In this document: one piece after another, positions 44,895-54,280 of the stretch
Numbering within the stretch: the stretch's first letter is position 1
Layout: each line of letters begins with the position of its first letter
DNA from: Acidobacteriota bacterium
GTDB lineage: Bacteria > Acidobacteriota > Vicinamibacteria > Fen-336
Reading direction: 5' to 3'
Assembly (NCBI GenBank): GCA_011526565.1
Contig: WYBL01000082.1
Coordinates: 1-64,000 of the forward strand
Length of the DNA stretch: 64,000 nucleotides
Notes under the pieces: model-generated
What the model was told of the DNA's origin: nothing
What the model saw: only the letters and a program-made list of their open reading frames with translations
Database searches by the model: none
Translations under genes and position numbers: made by a program

Positions 44895-46118
44895 ATGCCG
44901 CGTCTCGCCCTGGCCCTGGTCCTGACCCTCGTCGCCTCCGCCTCCGCGGCGGAGGGCACGTCCCGCCCGCGGGCCCGCGAGCTCGGCATCGCCGCGCTGA
45001 TCGGCGGCACTCCCGGAGCGCTCGACGCGATCACCGACGTGCCCGGCGTCGAGGTGGGCCACGCGACCGTCATCCACGGCAGCGGCCCGCGGGTGCGGGG
45101 CCAGGGCCCCGCGCGCACCGGGGTCACCGTCGTGCACCCGCGCGGCAAGGCCAGCATGGATCCCGTGTTCGCCGCCTGGTTCACCCTCAACGGCAACGGC
45201 GAGATGACGGGCACGACCTGGATCCAGGAGAGCGGCTTTCTCGAGGGTCCGGTCGCGATCACCAACACGAACAGCGTCGGCGTCGTGCGCGACGCGATCC
45301 TCGAGTGGCAGGTGGCGCGGCCCGGGCTGCAGCCGTGGGGCCTGCCGGTCGTGGGCGAGACCTGGGACGGCTCGCTCAACGACATCGACGGCTTCCACGT
45401 GAAGCCGTCGCACGCGATCGCGGCCCTCGACGCCGCGGGCGGCGGCCCGGTCGCCGAGGGCAACGTCGGCGGCGGCACCGGCATGATCTGCCACCGCTTC
45501 AAGGGCGGCATCGGCACCGCCTCGCGCGTCGTCGAGGTGGCCGGAGCGAGCTACACGCTGGGCGTGCTCGTGCAGTGCAACTACGGCCGCCGCCCGGACC
45601 TGCGCGTGGCCGGCGTGCCCGTCGGGGAGACGATCCCGGACCTCATGCCCTGCGTCACCGGCGGCGGCAGGTCCGGCATGGAACCGGAGGCGCCGGCCTG
45701 CGAGGCGGACCCCGCCAGCGGCGCCGCCGACGGCGGCGAAGACAGCGGCTCGATCATCGCGGTGGTGGCGACCGACGCGCCGCTGCTGCCCCACCAGCTC
45801 AAGCGCATCGCGACCCGCGTCTCGCTGGGCATCGGCCGCGCGGGAGGCATGGGCGCCAACAGCTCCGGCGACATCTTCGTCGCCTTCTCCACGGCCAACC
45901 CCGGAGCGGCGCTCGCGCCGAAGACGGCTCCCGTCCAGATGATCCCCAACGGCGCGATCAATCCGCTGTTCCACGCGACCGTGCAGGCGACCGAGGAGGC
46001 GATCGTCAACGCGCTGCTGGCCGCGGAGACGATGGACGGCGCCGACGGGCTCCGCGTCCACGCCCTGCCGCACGACCGGCTGCTGGCGGCGCTGAAGGCG
46101 GCGAACCGCCTCCCCTAG
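44895..46118 (+). CDS. Exported P1-family peptidase (DmpA-like)
   Basis: A 407-residue N-terminal-nucleophile hydrolase precursor. A signal peptide (ALALVLTLVASASA) precedes the DmpA domain: DAITDVPGVEVGHATV, VAITNTNSVGVVRDA and the self-cleavage/nucleophile site GANSSGDIFVAFSTANP, where the first Ser of the SSGD becomes the new N-terminus. DmpA-type enzymes release N-terminal D- or L-amino acids and beta-peptides. ATG 44895 follows GGAGG by five bases and opens the signal peptide. It converges with the hydroxylase gene, overlapping by four bases. Confidence 0.9.
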   Translation: MPRLALALVLTLVASASAAEGTSRPRARELGIAALIGGTPGALDAITDVPGVEVGHATVIHGSGPRVRGQGPARTGVTVVHPRGKASMDPVFAAWFTLNGNGEMTGTTWIQESGFLEGPVAITNTNSVGVVRDAILEWQVARPGLQPWGLPVVGETWDGSLNDIDGFHVKPSHAIAALDAAGGGPVAEGNVGGGTGMICHRFKGGIGTASRVVEVAGASYTLGVLVQCNYGRRPDLRVAGVPVGETIPDLMPCVTGGGRSGMEPEAPACEADPASGAADGGEDSGSIIAVVATDAPLLPHQLKRIATRVSLGIGRAGGMGANSSGDIFVAFSTANPGAALAPKTAPVQMIPNGAINPLFHATVQATEEAIVNALLAAETMDGADGLRVHALPHDRLLAALKAANRLP

Positions 46119-47251
46119 TCCGCCGCGGCCCGGAACGGGTGGGCGAGCTGACCGAGGTAGCCCGCGGGCACGGGCTCCCCGGCGACGCCGTAGGTGTCGG
46201 GCCAGCGCCCCGGCGGCAGGTGACGGGTCCCGAACACGGCGTCGATCCACGGCAGGTGCACCGCGAAGTTCCGGTCGCGGGCCTCGGCTGCATCGGAGTG
46301 ATGCCAGTGGTGGAAGCGGGGACTGACCAGCACGCGTTCGAGCGCCCCGAAGTCCCAGCGCAGGTTGGCGTGGATCAGCACCGCGTGCAGCGAGACGAAC
46401 GCGAGGTACCCGGTGAGCGCCGGCGCCTCGATCCCCAGCGACAGCAGAGCCGTCAGCACCAGGCTGCGCGTCGCCAGCACGTCCACGAGGTGCAGCCGCG
46501 ACCCCGCCAGCCAGTCGAGCGCGGGGCTCGAGTGGTGGATCGCGTGGAAGCGCCAGAGCAGCGGCACGACGTGGAAGGCGCGGTGCACGGCGTACTGCGC
46601 GAGGTCCGCGACGATGACCGCGAGCAACCACTGTCCCCAGGTCGGCAGGCCGCGGACCAGCGGCACCACGACCGCGTCCGGAACGGCCGCGGCAAGGCGC
46701 GTCGCGGGCCACAGGATCAGGAAGCTGAGCGCCTGCACCAGCACGTGGCTCGCGAAGAAGTGGACGACGTCGGTGGTCCACGCTGGGCGGAACACGCTCT
46801 GCTCCGCCCGCAGCGGCCACAGCCGCTCGAGCGGCACGAAGACGAGCGCCAGCAGGAACAGGTTGAGCAGGAACCAGTCGAGCCCGAGGCCCAGCTCGGG
46901 CCCGCCGCGCGCGCTGGCCCCTCCGTCGCCGATGGCGGTCGCCAGGATCGCAAGGCCGCAGCCCGTGAGGCCCAGCACCTTGCGCCGGCGCAGCAGCAGG
47001 CTGAGCACCCCGAGCAGGAACGCGACGACGAGGCCCGCTTCGAGGACTCCGCGCACGACGGCCATCGGGTACAGCTCGCGGAAAGCGGGCGCCGACAGCG
47101 CCCCGGGAAAGCGGAGGACGAGCGTCGCCCCGGCCGCCACCGCGCCCAGGAACACGGAGGCGGTGCCCGAGACCCAGCCGGTGCCCAGGCGGGAGGGCGC
47201 GTCGTCGTCGAAGACGCGCCGGAACCACTCGTCGAGGGCGGGACGCACCAT
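46115..47251 (-). CDS. Sterol desaturase/fatty acid hydroxylase-family protein
   Basis: A 378-residue membrane di-iron enzyme. The histidine clusters are VHRAFH and RFHAIHHSSP, then LIHAN and FHHWHHSD. These are the eight or so histidines of the FA-hydroxylase superfamily. Several hydrophobic helices surround them, including an N-terminal segment before the catalytic part. The family hydroxylates or desaturates lipids; substrate unknown. ATG 47251 is preceded by no strong ribosome site. Confidence 0.88.
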   Translation of the reverse strand: MVRPALDEWFRRVFDDDAPSRLGTGWVSGTASVFLGAVAAGATLVLRFPGALSAPAFRELYPMAVVRGVLEAGLVVAFLLGVLSLLLRRRKVLGLTGCGLAILATAIGDGGASARGGPELGLGLDWFLLNLFLLALVFVPLERLWPLRAEQSVFRPAWTTDVVHFFASHVLVQALSFLILWPATRLAAAVPDAVVVPLVRGLPTWGQWLLAVIVADLAQYAVHRAFHVVPLLWRFHAIHHSSPALDWLAGSRLHLVDVLATRSLVLTALLSLGIEAPALTGYLAFVSLHAVLIHANLRWDFGALERVLVSPRFHHWHHSDAAEARDRNFAVHLPWIDAVFGTRHLPPGRWPDTYGVAGEPVPAGYLGQLAHPFRAAAD

Positions 47252-47281
47252 CCGCGGAGGATACGCCCCGCCCGCCAGGGG

Positions 47282-49681
47282 TCAGCCGAGGTCGGCGAAC
47301 AACTCGCCGAAGACGAGATCGGCCCGGTTGCGCCACGAACCCCACGAGTGGCCCTCGACCACCTCGCGGGTCCGCACCGCGACGCCGAGGCGCTGCAGCT
47401 CGGCGGCGAGCGTCCTGCCGTTGTCCGCCAGGTTCCAGCCCTCGTGTTCGGCGCGCAGGTCGTAGCGGCTCCACTCGAGCCAGGCGGCTTCGGGCCGCGC
47501 CGCGGCCTCCTTCAGGCGGCCCAGCAGCGCGTCCATGTGCACTGTGATCCCGAACAGCGACTGCGCCGACACGCGCCCGAACACGTCCCCGCGCCGGAAC
47601 GCGACGTAGGCCGCCGCGTATCCGCCACGGCCTGCTCCGACGCTGGCCCGCGCGGCGCGTTCGGCGCGGGTGCGGTAGGTGCGGTCGATCAGGCCGACCA
47701 CGTCCTCGGCGACGCCGTCGGCATAGGCGTCGCGCTTGTCCCCCAGCAGTTCCGCGCCCGCCTGCTGCGGCGTCCCCACGGTCGAGACGAACGCCACGAT
47801 CAGCGGTCGCACCCGGCCGCTGCCGACCAGGTTGTCGAGTGCGCGGGCCAGGTGGCCGGACTCCAGCGCCTCGCCGCCCGCGTGCACGTAGGCCACGGGG
47901 TACCGCGCGTCGCTCGCGTCGTAGCCGGGTGGCAGCCACACGTCGACGACGCGCTTGCCGTCGGTCTTCGCCCCCTCGGCCTCGTGGCGCACGACCCGGC
48001 CGCGGCGCGCTTCGTCGGTCTCCGCGAAGAACTCCGGCTCGATCCAGCCGGGCATCGCGAACCACGACCACTCGCCGCCGCCGTCCTTCTCGCGGCGGGA
48101 GTGGCCGGGGTCGGGCAGGTTCTCGTCGAAGTCGCGCACGAAACGGTAGGTCATCCGCGCCGCCGGCAGCACCCGCGTGCTCCAGTAGAAGAGATCGGTT
48201 CCCGCCACCCGGGTCATCGCCCGCTGCTGCCGGGCGCCGATCATCTCGCCCACGAGGCCGAGGTCGTTGCCCGGCCCGCGGTAGACGAAGTGGACGACGT
48301 CACCTTCGATCCACGGCAGGCCCGGCGCCGCGGCCAGCAGCGCCGTCACGGCGGCGGCCTTGTCCTGCGCCTGCTCCACGGAGGCGATCGCGGCGGCGAA
48401 GCGCGGCCCCAGCGGCAGCGCTTCGACGGCGACCGCGGCGCGCTCGGGCATCGCCGCCGAGGCCAGGCCGAGCTTGACCAGCCGGCTCATGCCGCGGGCA
48501 TACAGGTGCCCACCCGCGTAGGCGACGGCCGTCCACGAGTGGTCCGGCATCGCCTGGGTTCGCGCGATCTCGCGGAAGCCCTCGGGCCCGACCTCGCCGA
48601 CGTGCACGGCGCCCAGCTTGGTCTGCACGACCAGCTTGCCACCGACCATCGTCAGGAAGCCGTCCCCCGGCGCCCGCGAGCGCCAGAGCAACTCGCCGTC
48701 CGACGCGCGGACGCAGGTGAGCAGCGTGCCCGCGTAGCCGTAGAAGTGGCCGTCGTGGTAGACGGGCCGGTTGTAGCTGCCGCGCAGGCCCTTGCTGGCC
48801 CAGGCCTGCGAGGCCTTCCACGTCTCGCCCTCGCGGGCGAGCTGGAACAGCGCCGCCGAGTCGCCGCGGTGGTTGACCAGCACGCGGTCGCCCTCGACGA
48901 CCAGCGGCACGGCGGCGGGAGCGCCGACCGGGCTCGGGTCCGGTTCGAACCCGACCTCCCACAGCACCCGGCCGTCGTCGGGTGCGAGGCCGTACAGCGC
49001 CTTGCCATCGGCCGCGACCACCTGCGCCACGCCGTGCAGGGTCGCCAGCACCGGCGACTGGTACGCCACCTCGTTGCGGCCGGCGATCCAGCGGACGCGC
49101 CCGGTCTCCCGGTCGAAGCAACTGATCGACTGCCGGTCCTTGATGCCGTGGTGCAGCACCACGCAGGACCCGGCCAGCAGCGGCGAGCTGGCGTGGCCGT
49201 AGAGCGGCTTCTCGGTGCCCGCGATCTCGCGCAGGTCGACCCGCCACAGCAGGGCCCCGTCGCGCACCGCGAGGGCCAGCAAGACGCCGCGCGGCGACAG
49301 CACGAACACGGCCCGTTCGTCGACGGCCGGCGTGGCGATCGGGCCGTCGTGCGATCCGTCGTGCCCCTTGTACGCCGCATCCAGCGGCCGCCGCCACATC
49401 TCGCGCCCGTCCTGCTCGTCGAACGCGGCGACCACGTCCTCGGCTCCGGCCGCGAACGCGGTGAAGACCCGCCCGCCGTGAACCGCGGCACCGGAGTAGC
49501 CCGAGCCGAGCGGCGCGCTCCATCGCTCCACGAGGGCCGGGCGCTCGAGGCCCACGAAGAGACGCGAGGCCTCGGCGCCGCCGACGGCATCGGGCCCGCG
49601 GAAGCCCGCCCATTCCTGGGCCGCCACCGGCGTGCAGACGCACAGCCCCCACGCACACACGAACCACGCCAAGCGACGCAT
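47282..49681 (-). CDS. Exported PQQ-like propeller fused to an inactive-looking esterase domain
   Basis: A 799-residue secreted protein: signal peptide (FVCAWGLCVCTPVAAQ), a PQQ-type beta-propeller (about residues 25-400, with repeats such as GREMWRRPLD, GALLWRVDL, GRVLWEVGF, GELLWRSRAPG), a beta early-set segment, and an enterochelin-esterase-like alpha/beta domain (about 570-799). In that domain the nucleophile elbow reads SVGAGRGGY where GxSxGG is expected, so the catalytic Ser is Gly. The late GHSWGSWR keeps the His. It may bind rather than cleave its ligand. Confidence 0.78.
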   Translation of the reverse strand: MRRLAWFVCAWGLCVCTPVAAQEWAGFRGPDAVGGAEASRLFVGLERPALVERWSAPLGSGYSGAAVHGGRVFTAFAAGAEDVVAAFDEQDGREMWRRPLDAAYKGHDGSHDGPIATPAVDERAVFVLSPRGVLLALAVRDGALLWRVDLREIAGTEKPLYGHASSPLLAGSCVVLHHGIKDRQSISCFDRETGRVRWIAGRNEVAYQSPVLATLHGVAQVVAADGKALYGLAPDDGRVLWEVGFEPDPSPVGAPAAVPLVVEGDRVLVNHRGDSAALFQLAREGETWKASQAWASKGLRGSYNRPVYHDGHFYGYAGTLLTCVRASDGELLWRSRAPGDGFLTMVGGKLVVQTKLGAVHVGEVGPEGFREIARTQAMPDHSWTAVAYAGGHLYARGMSRLVKLGLASAAMPERAAVAVEALPLGPRFAAAIASVEQAQDKAAAVTALLAAAPGLPWIEGDVVHFVYRGPGNDLGLVGEMIGARQQRAMTRVAGTDLFYWSTRVLPAARMTYRFVRDFDENLPDPGHSRREKDGGGEWSWFAMPGWIEPEFFAETDEARRGRVVRHEAEGAKTDGKRVVDVWLPPGYDASDARYPVAYVHAGGEALESGHLARALDNLVGSGRVRPLIVAFVSTVGTPQQAGAELLGDKRDAYADGVAEDVVGLIDRTYRTRAERAARASVGAGRGGYAAAYVAFRRGDVFGRVSAQSLFGITVHMDALLGRLKEAAARPEAAWLEWSRYDLRAEHEGWNLADNGRTLAAELQRLGVAVRTREVVEGHSWGSWRNRADLVFGELFADLG

Positions 49682-49771
49682 ACGCCTCCCGGGAAGACGG
49701 AGAGAATTTGGCGGAGTGTAGTGTGCGAAACGCGGCGGGGCCAGCGGGCGTTCAGCCGGCTGGTCAGCGCT

Positions 49772-50425
49772 TCAGCCGCGCTCCACGTACATCTCGACCT
49801 TGCGCTGGGCCCAGGGCTCGAGGTCGAAGAACTCGCAGCCGAACTGGTGAGGACCCGCGAATCGAACGACTCGGGCCTGACCCTCGACGACGTCGTCGAA
49901 GCCGAAGTGGAGCTTGAAGCCGAAGCGCTCGCCGATCTGGGCGTCGGCGTGGCACTCGATCAGCATCCCCGTGCGGCTGACGTTGAGCGTGCGACCGGCC
50001 ATCTCGTTGTCTCCGAACAGGCCCTGGAACGTCAGGTCCGCCTTGATCCGGAGCTGCTTGCGCACGGGAACGCTCAGCAGCCGCTCAAGCCGTGCTTCCC
50101 ACTCCGCGTCCGGCGGGAAGCGCAGCACCGCGTTGGCGCCGACCTCCAGCAACTCGATCTCGCGGGCGTCGAAGTCGGACCCGGCGACGATCACGATCGA
50201 GGCCAGCACGGTCGGCGGCGTGATCCGGAGCTGGCGGATGAGGCCGGCCACACCCGGCAACTCGCGGTCCACCAGCACGAGCCGGGGCGAGACCTTCGGG
50301 GCCGCCGCCAGGGCGGCCGCCGGCGAATCGGCACGATGACGCTGGACGTCGTCCCTCCCGAGCGGGGAGCGGCTGACGGCGTCGGCCAGCGGACCCTTGC
50401 CACAGATGAGGACGCTGATCGGCAT
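49772..50425 (-). CDS. Receiver-like/PilZ c-di-GMP-binding protein
   Basis: A 217-residue protein. The N-terminal 120 residues resemble a response-regulator receiver (SVLICGKGPLADAV, LVLVDRELPG with a candidate phospho-Asp). The C-terminal PilZ domain has both binding motifs, RKQLR and NVSRTG. It should read c-di-GMP; the output is unknown. ATG 50425 is chosen because earlier residues are low-complexity. It is divergent from the cyclic-nucleotide-binding gene at 50616. Confidence 0.82.
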   Translation of the reverse strand: MPISVLICGKGPLADAVSRSPLGRDDVQRHRADSPAAALAAAPKVSPRLVLVDRELPGVAGLIRQLRITPPTVLASIVIVAGSDFDAREIELLEVGANAVLRFPPDAEWEARLERLLSVPVRKQLRIKADLTFQGLFGDNEMAGRTLNVSRTGMLIECHADAQIGERFGFKLHFGFDDVVEGQARVVRFAGPHQFGCEFFDLEPWAQRKVEMYVERG

Positions 50426-50615
50426 TTCCTGGAGCCGGAATTTACCACGAGCCCGCGGCTGGGGCGCCGGGGCCGCCCCTCGCGCGGACGCTCGGCGAGC
50501 GCCGGCGAGCGGCGTCGAGGTTGGGTCAGGCCGCGACCGTACCTCCCGCTCCGCCGCCCGGGCTGGATTGGGCGATCTCCCACGGGTGCCGTTCCGGAGT
50601 ATGCTCTGCGCGGCG

Positions 50616-51050
50616 ATGGCGCCTCTCGACACCGGTCTCGACCAACTCGCGGCGGACCTGGGGCGCACCGACCTCTTCCGCGAGCTCTCGCTCGCCACCC
50701 GGCTGCGCGTCGCCGCCTGCCTGGGCCAGCGCCGGCTCGGCGCCGGCGAGCGGCTGTTCGCCCAGGGCGACCCCGGCGACGCGTTGTACATTGTGGTCAG
50801 CGGCCGGCTGCGCGTGTGCATCCGGCGCGGCCGCGAGTCTTCGGTGATCGGCTCGATCGGGCCGGGAGAGAGCGTGGGCGAGATGGCGGTGATGAAGGGC
50901 GGCGAGCGCAGCGCGGACGTGCTCGCCGACGAGGAGTCGGAGCTGCTGGTGCTGTCGGCGGCCGACTACGGGCGCCTGCTGGGCCACGAGCCCGGGCTGG
51001 CCCTGGCCCTCGCCCGTCTCGTCGGCGCGCGCCTCCTTCGCGCTCGCTGA
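50616..51050 (+). CDS. Cyclic-nucleotide-binding-domain protein
   Basis: A 144-residue stand-alone cNMP-binding domain. Visible features are LFRELSLATRLRVAACLG, AGERLFAQGDPGDALYIVVSGRLRV and the phosphate-binding GESVGEMAVMKGGERSADV. No helix-turn-helix follows, so it is a sensor domain without its own DNA-binding part. ATG 50601 is an alternative start. The ABC ATPase gene starts seven bases after its stop, making it the first gene of the AttEFGH-like operon. Confidence 0.85.
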   Translation: MAPLDTGLDQLAADLGRTDLFRELSLATRLRVAACLGQRRLGAGERLFAQGDPGDALYIVVSGRLRVCIRRGRESSVIGSIGPGESVGEMAVMKGGERSADVLADEESELLVLSAADYGRLLGHEPGLALALARLVGARLLRAR

Positions 51051-51057
51051 ACCCGCG

Positions 51058-51738
51058 TTGCCGGCCCTGATCCGGTTCGACCGCGTCAGCAAGACCTACC
51101 CCGAGGGGGACGCGCCCCGGGTGGTGCTGCGCGAGGCGTCCGCCGAGGTCGCGGCCGGGGAGATCGTCGCCATCCGCGGGCGCAGCGGCAGCGGCAAGAG
51201 CACCCTGCTGAACCTCGTCGCGGGGCTCGACTCCCCCACCTCCGGAGACGTGTGGCTCGGGGACGTCGCGGTCAACCGCCTGTCGCCCCGGGAGCGGACG
51301 CTGCTGCGCCGCGACCGCATGGGATTCGTGTTCCAGTTCTTCAACCTGATCCCGACGCTGCGGGTGCTCGAGAACGTCGTGCTGCCGGCCGAACTGGCCG
51401 GGCGCGGCCCGCGCGCCGCGCGCGAGCGGGCGCTGGCGCTGCTCGACAGGGTGGGACTGGCCTCGCGCGCCGACGCCTTCCCGGACCGCCTCTCCGGCGG
51501 CGAGCAGCAGCGCGTGGCGCTCGCCCGGGCGCTCGTGATGGACCCGCCGCTGGTCCTCGCCGACGAGCCGACGGGCAACCTCGACGACCATGCCGGCGAG
51601 GTGGTGATGCAGCTCCTCGACGAGATGACGCGGGCGGCGGGCAAGACGCTGCTGCTCGTCACCCACTCGCGCGAGGTGGCGGCCCGCGCCGATCGGGTGC
51701 TGACGATCGAGGACGGCCACCTCGTCGCCCCCCGCTGA
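51058..51738 (+). CDS. ABC exporter ATP-binding protein (LolD/AttE type)
   Basis: A 226-residue ATPase with [19 protein letters not shown] (Walker A), [18 protein letters not shown] (Q-loop region), [16 protein letters not shown] (signature) and [12 protein letters not shown] (Walker B). It is of the MacB/LolD/FtsE class and must serve the FtsX-type permease eight bases downstream. The TTG start at 51058 gives the usual N-terminus. Confidence 0.92.
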   Translation: MPALIRFDRVSKTYPEGDAPRVVLREASAEVAAGEIVAIRGRSGSGKSTLLNLVAGLDSPTSGDVWLGDVAVNRLSPRERTLLRRDRMGFVFQFFNLIPTLRVLENVVLPAELAGRGPRAARERALALLDRVGLASRADAFPDRLSGGEQQRVALARALVMDPPLVLADEPTGNLDDHAGEVVMQLLDEMTRAAGKTLLLVTHSREVAARADRVLTIEDGHLVAPR

Positions 51739-51745
51739 GCGCCGG

Positions 51746-54280
51746 ATGCTGCCCCGCACCCTGCTCGCGACCGGCCTGCGCGATCTGCTGCGCCGGCCGC
51801 TCCACACGGCGCTGCTGGTGCTGGGCGTGGCGCTCGGCGTCGCGGTCGTCGTCGCCATCGACCTCGCGGGCGACAGCGCCCGCCGCGCCTTCGCCCGCTC
51901 CGCGGATGCCGTCGTCGGCCGCGCCACCCACGTGGTGCTCGGCGGGCCGTCCGGCGTGCCCGTGGCGGCGTACCGCGACCTGCGCCGGCACGAGTCGGTG
52001 CAGGCGGCCGCACCCGTCGTCGAGGCGACGGCGGTCTCCGACACGCTGGGCCGCAGCGCCGTGCGCCTGCTCGGGGTCGACCCGATCGCCGAGGGCCCGT
52101 TCCGCGACCACCTCGGCGGCGGTTCGCTGCGCGCGCCCGGGTTCGGGCGGTTGTTCACCGAGCCGCGCGGCGCTGTCCTCTCCGCGACGCTGGCCCGGCG
52201 TCACGGCCTCGGGCCGGGCGATGCGCTGAGCCTGCGCGTCGACGACCGCCGGCTGGAGCTCCGCGTGCTGGGCCTGATCGAGACGGCTCCGGACCGGGCG
52301 GCCGCACTCGACGGCCTCGTCCTGCTCGACGTCGGCGTCGCACAGGAACTGCTCGGCCGCGGCGACCGGCTGACCCGGATCGACCTGATCCTGGCGCCCG
52401 GCGCCTCGCCCGCCGCGATCGCCGCGGGCCTCGGGCCAGGACTGCGAGTCGCGCCCGCGAGCGAGCAGGCCGAGACCGCGATCCAGCTCACGGAGGCCTT
52501 TCACCTCAACCTCGGCGCGCTCTCGCTGCTCGCCCTGGTCGTGGGCATGTTCCTGATCTACAACACGATCACCTTCAGCGTGGTCCAGCGGCGCGCGGTC
52601 TTCGGCACGCTGCGCCTGCTCGGCGCCACGCCGCGCCAGGTGTTCGCGCTGATCCTGGTCGAGGCCGCCGCCGCCGCCGCGGTGGGCACCCTGGCCGGCG
52701 AAGCGCTCGGCTACGTCCTGGGCCAGGGCGCCGTGCGGCTGGTGACGCGCACGATCAACGACCTCTACTTCGTGCTGGCGGTCGGCGACGTCCCGCTGAC
52801 GGCGGGCGTGGCCCTGCCCGGCGCCCTGCTCGGGCTCGGCGCGGCCCTGCTCGCGGCCCTGCCCCCGGCGCTCGAGGCCTCGCGGGTCGAGCCGATCGCC
52901 GCGCTGCGGCCCTCGACCTACGAGAGCCACGCGCGGCGCCTGCTGCCGCGGCTGGCCTCGGCCGGCGCCCTGCTCGCGCTCGGCGGCGGCGCGCTGCTCG
53001 CCGTCACCGATGGCGTGCCGGCGGCGTTCGGCGCGCTGTTCGCGATCGTGCTCGGCGTGGCGCTGGCGGTCCCGTTGCTGACCGCGACCTTCGCCGCCCG
53101 CGCTGCCGCACCGATGGGCCGCGTCGCGGGCGCGCTGGGGCGGATCGCGGCCCGCACCGTGGAGCGCTCCGTGGGCCGCACCGGGGTCGCCGTCGCGGCG
53201 CTGACTACCGCGGTCTCGGTGACGGTCGGCGTCAGCCTGATGATCGCCAGCTTCCGCGCCACCGTCGTGAACTGGCTGGAGCTGACGATCCGCGCCGACC
53301 TCTACGTCGGCGCGCCGTCGGGCGGCGGCGTGCGGGCGACGCCGGCGATCGACCCGCAACTGCCCGCGCGGCTCGCGGCCCTGCCCGGGGTCGAGGCGAT
53401 CGAGACGATCCGCCGGGTCCGCATCGCGTCCGAGGTGGGCGAGATCGCGCTCGGGGCGTCGGACCTCGGCGCGGCGGGCGCGGGGCTGTACCGCTTCGCC
53501 GCGGGGTCTGACCCGGATCCCTGGGCCCGCGTCGAACAGGGCGCACTGATCGTCAGCGAGCCGTTCGCCCACCGCCACCGTCTCGCCCCGCGCGGGGCCA
53601 GCGTCCTGCTGCAGACCGACCGCGGCCGCGTCCGCTTCCCCGTCGCCGGCGTGTTCTACGACTACTCGACGGAAGAAGGCCTCGTGCTGATGGGACGGGC
53701 GACGTACGAGCGTCACTTCGAGGACCGGGCCGTGTCGTCGATCGCGCTGCACGCGGCTCCGGGCGTGGACCTCGACGCCCTCGCGTCGCAGGTGCGCGAG
53801 GCCGCAACGGGGCGCGCGCTCCTGGTCACCGACAACCGCAGCCTCAAGCGCGAGGCGATGCGCGTCTTCGATCGGACGTTCGCCGTCACGCATGCGCTGC
53901 GCCTGCTGGCGGTCGTCGTGGCCTTCGTCGGCGTCTGGAGCGCGCTGATGGCGCTGCACGCCGAGCGCACCAGGGAACTCGCGACGTTGCAGGCGCTCGG
54001 CCTCACGCCGGGCCTGCTGCGGCGCCTCGGCCTGCTCGAGAGCGGCCTGATGGGAGCGCTGGCGGGGCTGCTCTCGCTGCCACTGGGAGCCCTGCTCGCC
54101 GCCATCCTCGTCGACGTGATCAACGTCCGCTCGTTCGGCTGGACGATGGAGTTGCGGCTGGAGCCGGGGCTGTTCGTCCAGGCGCTGGCGGTGTCGCTCG
54201 CCGCCTCGCTGCTCGCGACGGTGTACCCGCTGTGGCGGCTGTCGCGGCGCGAGGTCGCCGCCGCACTGAGGCAGGAATGA
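51746..54280 (+). CDS. FtsX-type ABC permease with duplicated permease domain (AttF/G-like)
   Basis: An 844-residue permease. A first helix ([20 protein letters not shown]) is followed by a MacB-like periplasmic domain, a three-helix FtsX block (about residues 250-400), a second helix and periplasmic domain, and a final FtsX block (about 700-840, [20 protein letters not shown]). Family permeases of this size carry both halves of the transporter. Its stop overlaps the start of the lipoprotein gene, giving the ATPase-permease-lipocalin order of the Att exporters. Confidence 0.88.
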   Translation: MLPRTLLATGLRDLLRRPLHTALLVLGVALGVAVVVAIDLAGDSARRAFARSADAVVGRATHVVLGGPSGVPVAAYRDLRRHESVQAAAPVVEATAVSDTLGRSAVRLLGVDPIAEGPFRDHLGGGSLRAPGFGRLFTEPRGAVLSATLARRHGLGPGDALSLRVDDRRLELRVLGLIETAPDRAAALDGLVLLDVGVAQELLGRGDRLTRIDLILAPGASPAAIAAGLGPGLRVAPASEQAETAIQLTEAFHLNLGALSLLALVVGMFLIYNTITFSVVQRRAVFGTLRLLGATPRQVFALILVEAAAAAAVGTLAGEALGYVLGQGAVRLVTRTINDLYFVLAVGDVPLTAGVALPGALLGLGAALLAALPPALEASRVEPIAALRPSTYESHARRLLPRLASAGALLALGGGALLAVTDGVPAAFGALFAIVLGVALAVPLLTATFAARAAAPMGRVAGALGRIAARTVERSVGRTGVAVAALTTAVSVTVGVSLMIASFRATVVNWLELTIRADLYVGAPSGGGVRATPAIDPQLPARLAALPGVEAIETIRRVRIASEVGEIALGASDLGAAGAGLYRFAAGSDPDPWARVEQGALIVSEPFAHRHRLAPRGASVLLQTDRGRVRFPVAGVFYDYSTEEGLVLMGRATYERHFEDRAVSSIALHAAPGVDLDALASQVREAATGRALLVTDNRSLKREAMRVFDRTFAVTHALRLLAVVVAFVGVWSALMALHAERTRELATLQALGLTPGLLRRLGLLESGLMGALAGLLSLPLGALLAAILVDVINVRSFGWTMELRLEPGLFVQALAVSLAASLLATVYPLWRLSRREVAAALRQE

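Noticed and set aside
44807-51070. A very long + strand open frame of about 2087 codons
   Set aside because: It crosses several clear genes on both strands, has no domain pattern and is rich in Arg, Gly and Ala as expected of a shadow frame in GC-rich DNA.
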